Assembly (NCBI GenBank): GCA_024742285.1
Contig: JANSYR010000002.1
Coordinates: forward strand, 434,001 to 498,000
Direction: 5' to 3'
Length of the DNA stretch: 64,000 nt
Source of the DNA: a bacterium
Lineage (GTDB): Bacteria > Myxococcota_A > UBA9160 > UBA4427
Positions 7,736 to 18,500 of the stretch are shown here, piece by piece. Below the pieces are notes generated by a model. That model worked only from the letters and a program-made list of their open reading frames with translations. It was not told the origin of the DNA and ran no database searches. A program made the translations under genes and the position numbers. Position 1 is the stretch's first letter. Every line of letters starts with the position of its first letter.

Positions 7736-10700
7736 ATGTCTGCCACCGCCCCCCAGCTCACCTGCGTGCTCGCCGGCTCCGAGTCGCTGCTGATCCAATG
7801 CGGGGAGATTCTCTCCGAGAGGGGGTGGGGAATTCAACGCGTCGTTTCGCGGGACGCTGCCATCCTCGACTGGGCGCAGGGGGCCGGGCTCGAAGTCTGC
7901 GCGGGCGGCAAGGAGCTCGCCGATCAGCTCGACGGCGTCGAGTTCGACTACTTCTTCAGCATCACGAACCTGTCGATCATTCCGGACGCGGTGATCGACC
8001 GGGCGCGTCGAGGGGCGATCAACTTCCATGATGGTCCGCTGCCTCGCTACGCAGGGATGTACACGCCCGCGTGGGCCATTCTCAACGGCGAGACCGAGTA
8101 CGGGGTCACCTTCCACGAGATGACCGGTGGCGTCGACGAGGGTCGGATCCTCGTCCAGCGCCTCTTTCCCATCTCGGACGACGAGACGTCGCTGAGCCTC
8201 AATACGAGCTGTTATGCCGCCGCCATCGAGGGCTTCGGTGAGCTGGTGGGGCAGCTCGAGACGGATCGGCTCTCGCCCCGGGACCAGGACCTCGATCAGC
8301 GCAGCTACTTCGCGCGCCACACGCGTCCCGCTGCGGCGGGTCTGGTCGACTGGCAGGCGAGCGCGCAGGCGATCTCGGCCTGGGTGCGCGCGATGGATTT
8401 CGGCGCGCGGTACGAGAACCCCTTCGCGGTCGGCAAGCTGACCCACGGCGGGCGTGTCGCGCTCGTGCGCGGCGCCCGTCGGGTGGCTACGGATTCGGAT
8501 GCCCCGGCCGGGACGCTCCTCGAGATCGACGAGAGCGGCTGGGTCGTGCGCTGCGGCGAAGATGCGGTGGCGCTCTCCGGACTCGCCGGTCCGCGAGGGG
8601 CGGAATGGACCGGCACCGAGGCCGCGGCGCAGCTCGGGCTCTCCGTCGGAGACCTCGTGGGTTCGGTCGACGCCGTCGATCGCGAAGCCGTCGGCGCGCG
8701 CAACGAGACCTTCACGCCTGCGGAGCGCTTCTGGGTCCGACGGCTGGCCCAGCTCGATCCGGTCGAAGCCCCCTTCCGCCGCGCCGATGGAGCGGTCGAC
8801 GGAACCTCCGCCGCCGGCCGTCTCGGGCTGGAGACAGCGGGGCTCCTGCCGGACGTTCCCGCCGAGCAGCGCGCCGAATCGATCCTCGCCGGATTCGCCT
8901 TCCATCTCGCTCGTCTCCAGGGGACGGACCGTTTCGACGTGACCTGGAGCGAGGACGCGCTCGTGTCCGGGCTGGCCGGAACCGGAGAAGTGTTCTCGCC
9001 CTTCGTTCCGCTTCGCGTGGAAGTGGACCCCGAGCGAGCCGTGGGCGAAGCCCTGGCCGAGTTCGGGAGCGCCCTCGGGCGGGTGCGCGAGCGCGGGACC
9101 TTCCTGGTCGACGCGATCGCGCGCGACCCTGCGCTGGCCGCCCACCCGCTGCTGTCGACGGGGCAATGGACGTCCGTCGCGGTCGGTCTCCACGCCGATC
9201 CCGCCTCCACGCCGCTTCCGCCGGGCGCCGACCTGGCCCTCTTCGTGGCGCCCGACGCTTCATCGGCGTCGATGGCGTTCGATCCGCAGAGCCTCGCGGC
9301 CGAAGATGCCGAGCGACTGATCGCGCAGCTGCAGCTTCTTCTGGGGGCCCTCCACCAAGCGGATCTTCCCGTTTCGGGACTCCCGCTCCTGGCGCCCGAG
9401 GAACGCGCGAAGGTGCTCGACGGTTGGAACGACACCGTCGTCGATTTCGATCGCGGCGCGACGGTCCGGTCGCTCTTCGAGGACCGGGTCGCGCACCAGC
9501 CCGATGCACCCGCCCTGGTCTTCGAAGGGGAGACCCTCAGCTATCGCGAGCTGGACGAGCGGGCAGGGCGCCTCGCGAATCATCTGTCGCAGCTCGGCAT
9601 CGGTCGCGACGCGCTGGTCGGTCTCCATCTGGCCCGATCGATCGACATGCTCGTCGGTGTCCTCGGCGTCCTGAAGGCGGGCGGCGCCTACGTCCCCCTC
9701 GATCCGGAGTACCCGGAGGATCGCATCGCGTACATGATCGAGGATTCCCGCGCCTCGGTCGTGCTCACCCACGCCGCTGCGTCGCCCGCGCTTCCGGCCT
9801 GCGAGGCGAACGTGGTCCACCTCGACCGCGACGCGGCAACCATCGCCGCGCACCCGGTCGCCCGCCCGGACACGGAGTGCCGCCCCGAAGATCTGGCCTA
9901 CGTGATCTACACGTCGGGCTCGACCGGCAAGCCGAAGGGCGTGATGGTCGAGCACCGCAACGCCGTCAACTTCTTCGTCGGCATGGACGATCGGGTCCCG
10001 CACGATCCGCCGGGCACGTGGCTGGCCGTGACCAGCCTCTCCTTCGACATCTCCGTGCTCGAGCTCCTCTGGACGCTGACTCGCGGATTCGAAGTCGTCG
10101 TCTATGCCGATCGGGAGCGCAAGGGCGGGGCCGCCGGCGTCGATCCCGCCAACTGGCGGCCGATCGATCTCGGGCTCGCGCTCTGGGGCAACGACGTCGG
10201 GAGCGGCTCGAAGAAGTACGAGCTGATGCTCGAGGCCGCGAAGTTCGGCGACGAGCACGGCTTCTGCGCGGTGCATACGCCGGAGCGGCACTTCGGGGAC
10301 TTCGGGGCGCCGTTCCCGAATCCCGCCGTCACCAGCGCTGCGATCGCCGCGGTCACGGAGCGGATCCAGATCCGGGCCAGCAGCTGCGTGCTGCCGCTGC
10401 ATCACCCCGTCCGCGTCGCCGAGGACTGGGCGGTCGTCGACAACATCTCCGACGGCCGCGTGGGGATCTCCTTCGCTTCGGGTTGGCAGCCCAACGACTT
10501 CGTGATCCGACCCGAGGCGTACGCCGACGCCAAGAAGTCGATGTTCGAGAACGCCGAGATCGTCCGACGACTCTGGCGCGGGGAATCCGTCGACTTCGTG
10601 AATCCCCACGGTGATCAGGTCGCGACGAAGACGCTGCCGCGGCCGGTGCAATCCGAGCTGCCGACGTGGATCACGACGGCCGGCAACCCCGAGACCTTCG

Positions 10701-12454
10701 CCCAGGCGGGGGCGGCGGGCGTGAACGTGCTCACGCACCTGCTCGGACAGTCCCTCGACGAGCTGGCCGAGATGGTCAGGGTCTACCGGAAGGCGGCGGC
10801 CGACGCGGGACACGATCCGTCGACGTTGAACGTCACGTGCATGCTCCACACGTTCGTGGGCGAGGACGACGCCGAGGTGCGTCGGATCGTGCGCGAGCCC
10901 ATGAAGAACTACCTGGCGAGTGCGATGGCGCTCGTCGTGGACTTCGCCTGGAGCTTCCCGGCCTTCGAGCGTCCCGGCGGTCCCGACTCCACGCCCGAGG
11001 ACGTCGATCTCAACTCCCTCAGCGACGAGGAGACCGACGCGATTCTCGAGTTCGCCTTCGAGCGCTACTACGAGACGAGTGGGCTCTTCGGGACGCCCGA
11101 AGCCTGTGAGGCCATGCTCCAGCGCTGCAAGGATGCGGACATCGACGAGATCGCCTGTCTGATCGACTACGGCGTCGATACGGACGTCGTGCTGGGCTCG
11201 CTGGACGCGCTCGCCGACGTGCGCGCGCGGGTGAACGAAGCGCCGGTCGTCGAGGCGACGCCCGCCACGCCTTCGGTCGACCACGGCTTCGCCGCACAGG
11301 TCGAGCGGCACGGCGTGACCCATCTCCAGTGCACGCCCTCGCACGCGACCATGCTCCTCACCAACCCGGACACCCGCGCCGCGCTGGGTCGGATTCCGCA
11401 CCTGATGATCGGCGGTGAGGCCTTCCCGGTCTCGCTGGCGGCGGAGCTCGACGGTGTCGCGTGCGGAACCGTGACGAACATGTATGGCCCGACGGAGACG
11501 ACCATCTGGTCGTCGACGGAGCCGGTGAGCGGACGGCCCGATTCGATTTCCATCGGTCGTCCGATCGCGAACACGCGACTCTACGTGCTCGACGGCGGAC
11601 GCGAGCCGCTGCCCGTCGGCGTGGCCGGCGAGCTGTGGATCGGCGGCGAAGGCGTCGTTCGCGGCTACCACGATCGACCGGATCTGACCTCGGATCGATT
11701 CGTCGACGATCCCTTCGAGGATCGCCCGGGCGCGCGCATGTATCGCACCGGCGATCTCGCGCGGTGGATGCCCGACGGGCGGATCGACTTCCTGGGACGC
11801 CTGGACCACCAGGTGAAGATCCGTGGCTACCGGATCGAGCTCGGCGAGATCGAGGCACGCCTGGCGGGTCTCGACGGGGTTCGCGAGGGCGTCGTCATCG
11901 CCCGGGAGGATACGCCGGGGGACGTGCGACTCGTCGGCTACGTCGTCGCCGAGGACGCGGCGCCGGAAGAATCGACCCTCAAGGACCAGCTGCGGGTCTC
12001 GCTGCCGGAGTTCATGGTTCCGTCGAACGTGCTCTTCCTGGACGCCTTCCCGCAGACGCCGAACGGAAAGGTGGACCGGAAGCGTCTGCCCGCCCCGCAC
12101 GAGGTCGCGAAGAAGTCGCAGGCCGAGTACGTGGCGCCGGCCAACGACCTGGAAGGACAGATCGCGGAAGTCTGGCGCGAAGTCCTCTATCTCGAGCAGG
12201 TGGGCACCCACGACAACTTCTTCGATCTGGGTGGGCATTCGCTGCTGGTCGTTCAGGCCCATCGGAAGCTGCGGGAAGTCTGTCCGATGGAGGTCACGCT
12301 GACCGATCTGTATCGATTCCCGACGATCGCGGGGCTCGCCGAGCACGTGTCCAAGGGGGGCGACGGTGGCGAGGCCGTGGCGGCCAGCCAGGCGCGGGCC
12401 GAGAAGCGGAAGCAGGCGCTCGGGCGGAGACGTCGTCGCGGAAGTCGAAGCTGA
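7736..12454 (+). CDS. NRPS: formyltransferase - partial C - A split by luciferase-like monooxygenase - carrier protein
   Basis: About 1572 aa from the ATG at 7736 (GAGGGA 7 nt upstream). Domains: formyltransferase, about 5-280, with the catalytic Asn/His/Asp set in INFHDG and GGVDEG; a condensation-like C-terminal half, about 310-560, without HHxxxDG; adenylation N-part from about 575, with YTSGSTGKPKG (about 724) and FDISVLE (about 770); a luciferase-like flavin monooxygenase, about 805-1170 (starts GLALWGND, includes HTPERHF and FASGWQPNDF); adenylation C-part with MYGPTETT (about 1248), YRTGDLAR and NGKVDRKRL; then a carrier domain with FFDLGGHSLL (about 1495). My hand-aligned specificity residues read D-I-L-Q-M-G-M-I-W, close to published glycine codes. 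Known precedents are F-A-PCP loading modules (LgrA type) and the monooxygenase inside the MtaG/MelG glycine module. Formylation and alpha-hydroxylation of a bound glycine is therefore inference. The PKS follows after 49 nt. Confidence 0.92.
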   Translation: MSATAPQLTCVLAGSESLLIQCGEILSERGWGIQRVVSRDAAILDWAQGAGLEVCAGGKELADQLDGVEFDYFFSITNLSIIPDAVIDRARRGAINFHDGPLPRYAGMYTPAWAILNGETEYGVTFHEMTGGVDEGRILVQRLFPISDDETSLSLNTSCYAAAIEGFGELVGQLETDRLSPRDQDLDQRSYFARHTRPAAAGLVDWQASAQAISAWVRAMDFGARYENPFAVGKLTHGGRVALVRGARRVATDSDAPAGTLLEIDESGWVVRCGEDAVALSGLAGPRGAEWTGTEAAAQLGLSVGDLVGSVDAVDREAVGARNETFTPAERFWVRRLAQLDPVEAPFRRADGAVDGTSAAGRLGLETAGLLPDVPAEQRAESILAGFAFHLARLQGTDRFDVTWSEDALVSGLAGTGEVFSPFVPLRVEVDPERAVGEALAEFGSALGRVRERGTFLVDAIARDPALAAHPLLSTGQWTSVAVGLHADPASTPLPPGADLALFVAPDASSASMAFDPQSLAAEDAERLIAQLQLLLGALHQADLPVSGLPLLAPEERAKVLDGWNDTVVDFDRGATVRSLFEDRVAHQPDAPALVFEGETLSYRELDERAGRLANHLSQLGIGRDALVGLHLARSIDMLVGVLGVLKAGGAYVPLDPEYPEDRIAYMIEDSRASVVLTHAAASPALPACEANVVHLDRDAATIAAHPVARPDTECRPEDLAYVIYTSGSTGKPKGVMVEHRNAVNFFVGMDDRVPHDPPGTWLAVTSLSFDISVLELLWTLTRGFEVVVYADRERKGGAAGVDPANWRPIDLGLALWGNDVGSGSKKYELMLEAAKFGDEHGFCAVHTPERHFGDFGAPFPNPAVTSAAIAAVTERIQIRASSCVLPLHHPVRVAEDWAVVDNISDGRVGISFASGWQPNDFVIRPEAYADAKKSMFENAEIVRRLWRGESVDFVNPHGDQVATKTLPRPVQSELPTWITTAGNPETFAQAGAAGVNVLTHLLGQSLDELAEMVRVYRKAAADAGHDPSTLNVTCMLHTFVGEDDAEVRRIVREPMKNYLASAMALVVDFAWSFPAFERPGGPDSTPEDVDLNSLSDEETDAILEFAFERYYETSGLFGTPEACEAMLQRCKDADIDEIACLIDYGVDTDVVLGSLDALADVRARVNEAPVVEATPATPSVDHGFAAQVERHGVTHLQCTPSHATMLLTNPDTRAALGRIPHLMIGGEAFPVSLAAELDGVACGTVTNMYGPTETTIWSSTEPVSGRPDSISIGRPIANTRLYVLDGGREPLPVGVAGELWIGGEGVVRGYHDRPDLTSDRFVDDPFEDRPGARMYRTGDLARWMPDGRIDFLGRLDHQVKIRGYRIELGEIEARLAGLDGVREGVVIAREDTPGDVRLVGYVVAEDAAPEESTLKDQLRVSLPEFMVPSNVLFLDAFPQTPNGKVDRKRLPAPHEVAKKSQAEYVAPANDLEGQIAEVWREVLYLEQVGTHDNFFDLGGHSLLVVQAHRKLREVCPMEVTLTDLYRFPTIAGLAEHVSKGGDGGEAVAASQARAEKRKQALGRRRRRGSRS

Positions 12455-12503
12455 TCCGACCGGGTGCGGGGCTTCCGAAGCGGAGAGCGAAGAGAGGGTT
12501 TCG

Positions 12504-15500
12504 ATGAGCGAAGAGGGACCGGGCGAGAACGACATCGCGATCGTGGGCATGGCGCTGCGCGTGCCCGGCGCGAACACGCCCGCGGCGTTCTGGGACAATC
12601 TCCGGAACGGCGTCGAGTCGATCGTCGACTACGACGAGGAGACGATCCTGGCCTCCGGAGAATCGCCGGCGGCGCTCCGAAACCCCGCCTATGTGCGTCG
12701 TGGTGGCGCGCTCTCCGACGTGAAGCTCTTCGATCGGGAATTCTTCGGCTTCAGCCCCAAGGAAGCGGCGATTCTCGACCCGCAGCACCGTCACTTCATG
12801 GAGCTCTGCTGGGAAGCGCTCGAGGACGCGGGCCACACGCCCAAGCGCTTCGACGGCCAGATCGGACTCTACGGTGGCTGCGGCATGGGCAGCTACTTCT
12901 ACTTCAACGTCTGCAGCAATCGCGACCTGGTCGACTCCGTCGGCCTCTTCCTGCTGCGGCACACCGGGAACGACAAGGATTTCCTGGCCACGCGCGTCTC
13001 GTACGTGCTCGACCTCAAGGGGCCGAGCGTGAACGTGCAGACGGCCTGCTCGACGTCCCTCGTGGCGACGCACCTCGCGGCCCAGAGCCTGCTGTCGGGA
13101 GAGTGCGATCTGGCGCTTGCCGGCGGCGTGACGATCCAGTTTCCGACCGAGGCCGGCTACATCTTCAAGGATGGTGAGGTCCTGTCGCCGGACGGCCACT
13201 GCCACGCCTTCGACCATCGCGCGGCGGGCACCATCCTCACGAGCGGGGGCGGCGTCGTGGCCCTGCGTCGGCTCGAGGACGCGCTCGAGGACGGGGACGA
13301 CGTCTACGCCGTGATCAAGGGGTCGGCCGTCAACAACGACGGCGGCCAGAAGGTCGGATACCTGGCGCCCAGCGTCGACGGCCAGGCCGCCGCCATGACG
13401 GAGGCCTACACCGTCGGCGAGGTCGATCCGGCGACCATCGGAATGATCGAGTGCCACGGCACGGGCACCTACATGGGGGATCCGATCGAGATCTCGGCCC
13501 TCACGCAGGCCTTCCGGGGTTCGGAGAGCGAGGGCGCGACCGAGAACCAGTTCTGTCGGATCGGCTCCGTCAAGACGAACATCGGGCACCTGGACACCGC
13601 CGCCGGGGTCGTGGGGTTGATCAAGGCCGCCCTGTCGGTGCGGAACCGGCAGATCCCGCCCTCTCTGGGCTACGAGAGCCCGAATCCGGAGATCGGCTTC
13701 GGGAATACACCGTTCCTCGTGAACGAGACCCTGACCGACTGGCATTCGACCGACGGCGCGCCTCGGCGCGCGGCGGTGAATTCGCTGGGCGTCGGCGGCA
13801 CCAATGCGCACGTCGTGATCGAGGAGGCCCCGGCGGCCTCACCGTCGGCGAGCGATTCCGACGGCTCGGTTCTCCTCCAGCTGTCGGCGCGCAGCAACAA
13901 GGCGCTCGATGGCGCCTGTGGAAGGTTGGCCTCCTATCTCGAGGCGAACCCGGACGTGCCGCTGGCCGACGTGGCCTTCAGTCTCCAGCAGACCCGTGAG
14001 GAGCTCGAGCGGCGGCGTGTCCTCGTGGCGCGCGACCGTGCGCAGGCGATCGAGCTGCTCGAGGAGCTCGATCCGCGGCGCGTCTTCACGCATCAGGTCC
14101 CGGAGATGCGACCCTCGATCGTGTTCATGTTCACGGGGGCCGGCAGTCAGTACCCGAACATGGGCCGGGATCTCTACGAGAACGAGCCGGTCTTCCGCGA
14201 GCATGCCGACCGGGGCTTCGATCTCTACGAGGAGCGCACCGGCTTCGATCTCCGCTCGCTCGTCTACCCCGACGCGGCCGACGTCGAGAAGTCCGAGTCG
14301 CTGCTGATGGAGACGCCGCGCCAGCTGCCGGCGATCTTCATCATCGAGTACGCGATCGTGCAGCTCTGGCGCTCGAAGGGCGTCGAGCCGTCCATGCTGA
14401 TCGGACAGAGCCTCGGCGAGAACGTCGCCTCCTGCGTGGCGGGCGTCGTGTCGTACGAAGCCTGTCTCGACTGGATGATCCTTCGCGGGCGCCTGACGGA
14501 CGAAACGCCGGCGGGCGCGATGGTGGCGGTCACCTTGCCCGCCGACGAGATCTCCGCGCATCTCGGAGACGAGTGCGATCTGGCCCTCGTGAACGCCCCC
14601 GGGCTCTGCGTCGCTTCCGGCGCCGAGGCTGCGGTGGAGGCGCTCGAGAAGCGACTCGGGGATGCGGAGATCGACTATCAGCGGGTGCCGGTCGCGCGGG
14701 CCGGACACTCGCGCCTCTTCGAACCGATCCTCGACGAGTTCCGTCGCTTCATCGAGAAGCTCGACCTGCAGCCGCCGAAGATTCCGATCGTCTCCAATCG
14801 GACGGGAAAGATCCTTACGGACGAAGAGGCGACGGATCCGGACTACTGGGTCGGCCACCTCCGGCACACGGTCCTGCTCTCGCAGAGTCTGGACACGATT
14901 CTCGAGACCCCCGGCCGCGTCCTCGTGGAGGTCGGTCCCGGTCAGACGCTCGGCTCCTTCGCGCGTCAGCAGCCGCGCGCGTCGACCGCCAACATCCTCG
15001 CGTCGCTGCGTCACCGCGCCGACACCATCGATGATCGCGACTTCCTGCTGGTGAACCGCGGTCGGTTGTGGGCCTCGGGCCTCGACGTCGAGCTCGAGGC
15101 GCTCTACGAGGGCCAGACGCGCCGAAAGGTCCGGCTGCCGACCTACGCGTGGGACCACCAGAGCTACTTCATCGACCGCGTCGAAGCCGAGAGCGGGTCC
15201 GTCGACGAAGGTCTTCCCGAGCACCTCGACGACATCGCGGACTGGAGCTACGTCCCGACCTGGCAGCCCACCGCCGTCGATCCCCGACGCGCCGAGACCC
15301 CGGAGACCTGGCTGATCTTCATGGATCACGCGGGGATCGGGCGCCGCCTCCGCAAGCGACTCGAGGCCCTCGGCCACGTGGTCGTCTGCGTCTTCGAGGC
15401 CGACAGCTTCCGGAAGCGCTCGGAAAACGAGTACTCCCTCGCTCCGGAGCTCGGGCGCGAAGGGTACGAGGCGCTGGTCAAGGACCTCGCCGCGCACGGT

Positions 15501-18500
15501 CGCGCTCCCTCGCGAATCGTTCACCTGTGGCTGACGACGGACTCCGAACGTTTCCGCCCCGGCTCGAGCTTCTTCCACGAGAACCTCCAGAACGGCTTCT
15601 ACAGCCTCTATTTCCTGGCCCGGGCCCTGGCGGAAGAGAACCTGCCGGGCGCGGTGCACATCAACGTCGTGTCGAACGGTCTCCAACGGGTGCTCGATGG
15701 CGACGGTCCGCTCTACCCGGAGAAGGCGACGGTCCTCGGTCCGGTCAAGGTGATCCCGCGCGAATTCCCCGACGTCACGTGCAAGAGCATCGACGTCAAC
15801 CTGCCCGACGCGGGGCGCGGCGCCTGGCGCGCCCGACTCCTGGGCGGCCGTGGCTCCGACGGGGGGCGGCCGGCGAGTCTCGACGAAGTCGCGGAAGCCC
15901 TCGAAGCCGAGCTGCTCGCGCCGTGCGAGAGCGAACTCGTCGCCCATCGCGGCGGCGAGCGATTCGTACAGCGATTCGAGGCGAGCCCGCTGGCCGAGCG
16001 ACGTGCCGAGGTCGAGAGCGGTCTCCGGGCAGGCGGGACCTACCTGGTGACCGGTGGCCTGGGTGGCCTGGGGGCGACCCTCGCCGATCGTCTGGCGCGC
16101 GAAGTCGAGGGCGTCCGCCTCGTGCTGGTCGGACGAACGCCGCTGCCGCCGACCGAGGAATGGGATGCGATCGTCGCGAGCGCGGCTCCGAACGATCGCA
16201 ACGCGACGAAGATCCGGCGGGTCCGGGCCCTGGAAGCCGCCGGCGCGGAGGTGATGACGTTCGCCGCGGACGTGACCAACCTCGAAGAGATGCGTCGGTG
16301 CGTCGGCGAGGCGAAGGGACGCTTCGGCGGAATCGACGGCATCTTCCATGTCGCGGGCGAGGTCGCGGACGAGCTGATCCAGCTGAAGGTCGATGCGGAC
16401 ATCGAGCGCGTCTTCGGCCCCAAGATCCACGGCACCCAGGTCCTCGACGGGTTGCTCGAGGAGGCCGGCGTCGAGCTCTTCGTGCTGTATTCCTCGACGA
16501 GTGCGATCACCGCGCCGCCGGGACAGGTCGACTACGTCGCGGCGAACGCCTTCCTCGACGCCTTCGCCCAGAGTCGCCGGGACCATCCGACGCGCACGCT
16601 GGCGATCAACTGGGGCATCTGGAACGAGGTCGGTCTCGCGGCGAGTACGTTCGGCTCCAACGACCAGGACGACACCGAATCGCAGGTCGCGCCGGTCGAT
16701 CATCCCTTCTTCGACTCCCGGGTCGTGGACTCCCATGGACATACCGGATTCCTGAAGAGCTACTCCCCCCAGCGCGATTGGATCCTCGACGAGCACCGGA
16801 CCGCGGCCGGCGAAGCGCTCTTTCCGGGCGCGGGCTATCCCGAGCTGGCGCGTGCGGCGCTCGCCGAATACGGCGAGACCGGCCCCTTCGAGATCCAGGA
16901 CCTCTACTTCCTGCGACCGCTCTACGTGCCGGATGGCGAGGTGCGCGACGTGCGCGTGCAGCTCAAGCCGACGGATACGGGCTACCAGCTCAAGGTCCGG
17001 ACGCGAGACCGGATCGAGGGACGCGTGGCCTGGGTCCTCGCCGGAGAGGCGCGCCTGGAGCTCGGGGGCGACCACGCGGGGCACAGCATCGACCTCCCTT
17101 CGATCGACGCGCGCTGTACCGCGAACCGGTCGACCGTGAATCAGCTCGGGCACGCTTCCGGCCAGGAAGAGCACGTGCGCTTCGGGCCGCGCTGGCGGGT
17201 GCTGCGCCAGGTTCTGTACGGCGACGGAGAGGCCCTCGCGCGGATCGAGATTCCGGAGGCCTTCGCGGGGGACCTCGACGAATACCACGTGCACCCGGCC
17301 ATGCTCGACTACGCGACGGGTTACGCGATGGAGCTCATCGACGGGTACGATCCCGCGGATGGGCTCTGGATTCCCGTGTCCTACGGCCGAATCGTGGTGC
17401 ACGCGCCGCTCGAACGTCAGGTGAGCAGCTGGGTCCGGCTTCGGAGCGCGAACGACGAGTTCGCTTCCTTCGACGTGGTCGTCGCGGACGAGTCGGGGCG
17501 GGTGCTCTTCGAGGCCGAAGACTTCACGATCAAGCGCCTCCCGGAGCCGGTCGACCTGGGCGAGGGGATCGATCCCGCGACCAGCGACATCGAGTTCGAG
17601 GCCGCCCGGCGCGCCGACGGGGACGACGACCTCTCGCCGGCGGAGCTCCAGCTGCGGCGAAACTACGAGGCCGGAATCGGCCCGGAGGAAGGGACCGAAG
17701 CGCTGTTGCGTGCGATCGCGGGCCACGCCGATCCGCAGGTCGCGATCTCGTCGATCGACCTCCAGTACCTGCTGCGCCAGGCGGAGCGCGTGACGGCGGA
17801 GTCCTCCGGCGGCGGCGCTCGCTTCGAGCGGCCGGATCTCGAGAGCGAGTACGCCGAGCCGCGGGACGAGATCGAGAAGACGCTCGTCTCGCTCTGGGAA
17901 GAGATGCTCGGCGTCCAGGGGCTGGGCATCCACGACAGCTTCTTCGATCTCGGCGGGCACTCGCTGATCGCGGTCCGATTCTTCTCGAAGATCAAGAAGA
18001 CCTATCGCGTCGACTTCCCGATCTCGGTGCTCTTCGAGGCGCCGACGATCGAGGGTTGTGCCGCGCTCATTCGCGACGCGATGGGCGACGACGGGAGCGT
18101 CACTGCCGCCGCGGACGGGGAGGCGCGCGCGCCGCGAACACGCTTCAAGCACCTGGTGGCGATGGACGCGGGCGAGGGAGCCGGAGGTCCGAATCCGCCG
18201 TTCTTCCTCGTCGCCGGAATGTTCGGCAACGTGCTCAACCTGCGGCACCTGGCGGCCCTCGTCGGGACCGATCGCCCCTTCTACGGCCTGCAGGCGCGTG
18301 GGCTCTACGGTGACGAGCAGCCGCACGAGACCTTCGAGGAGATGGCGAGCGCCTACCTCGAGGAGATCCGCACCGTCCAGCCGGAGGGTCCGTACTACAT
18401 CGGGGGCTTCTCCGGAGGCGGCATCACCGCGTTCGAGATGGCGCACCAGCTCGAGGCCGCCGGCGAGGAGGTCGCGCTCCTCGTGATGCTGGATTCGATC

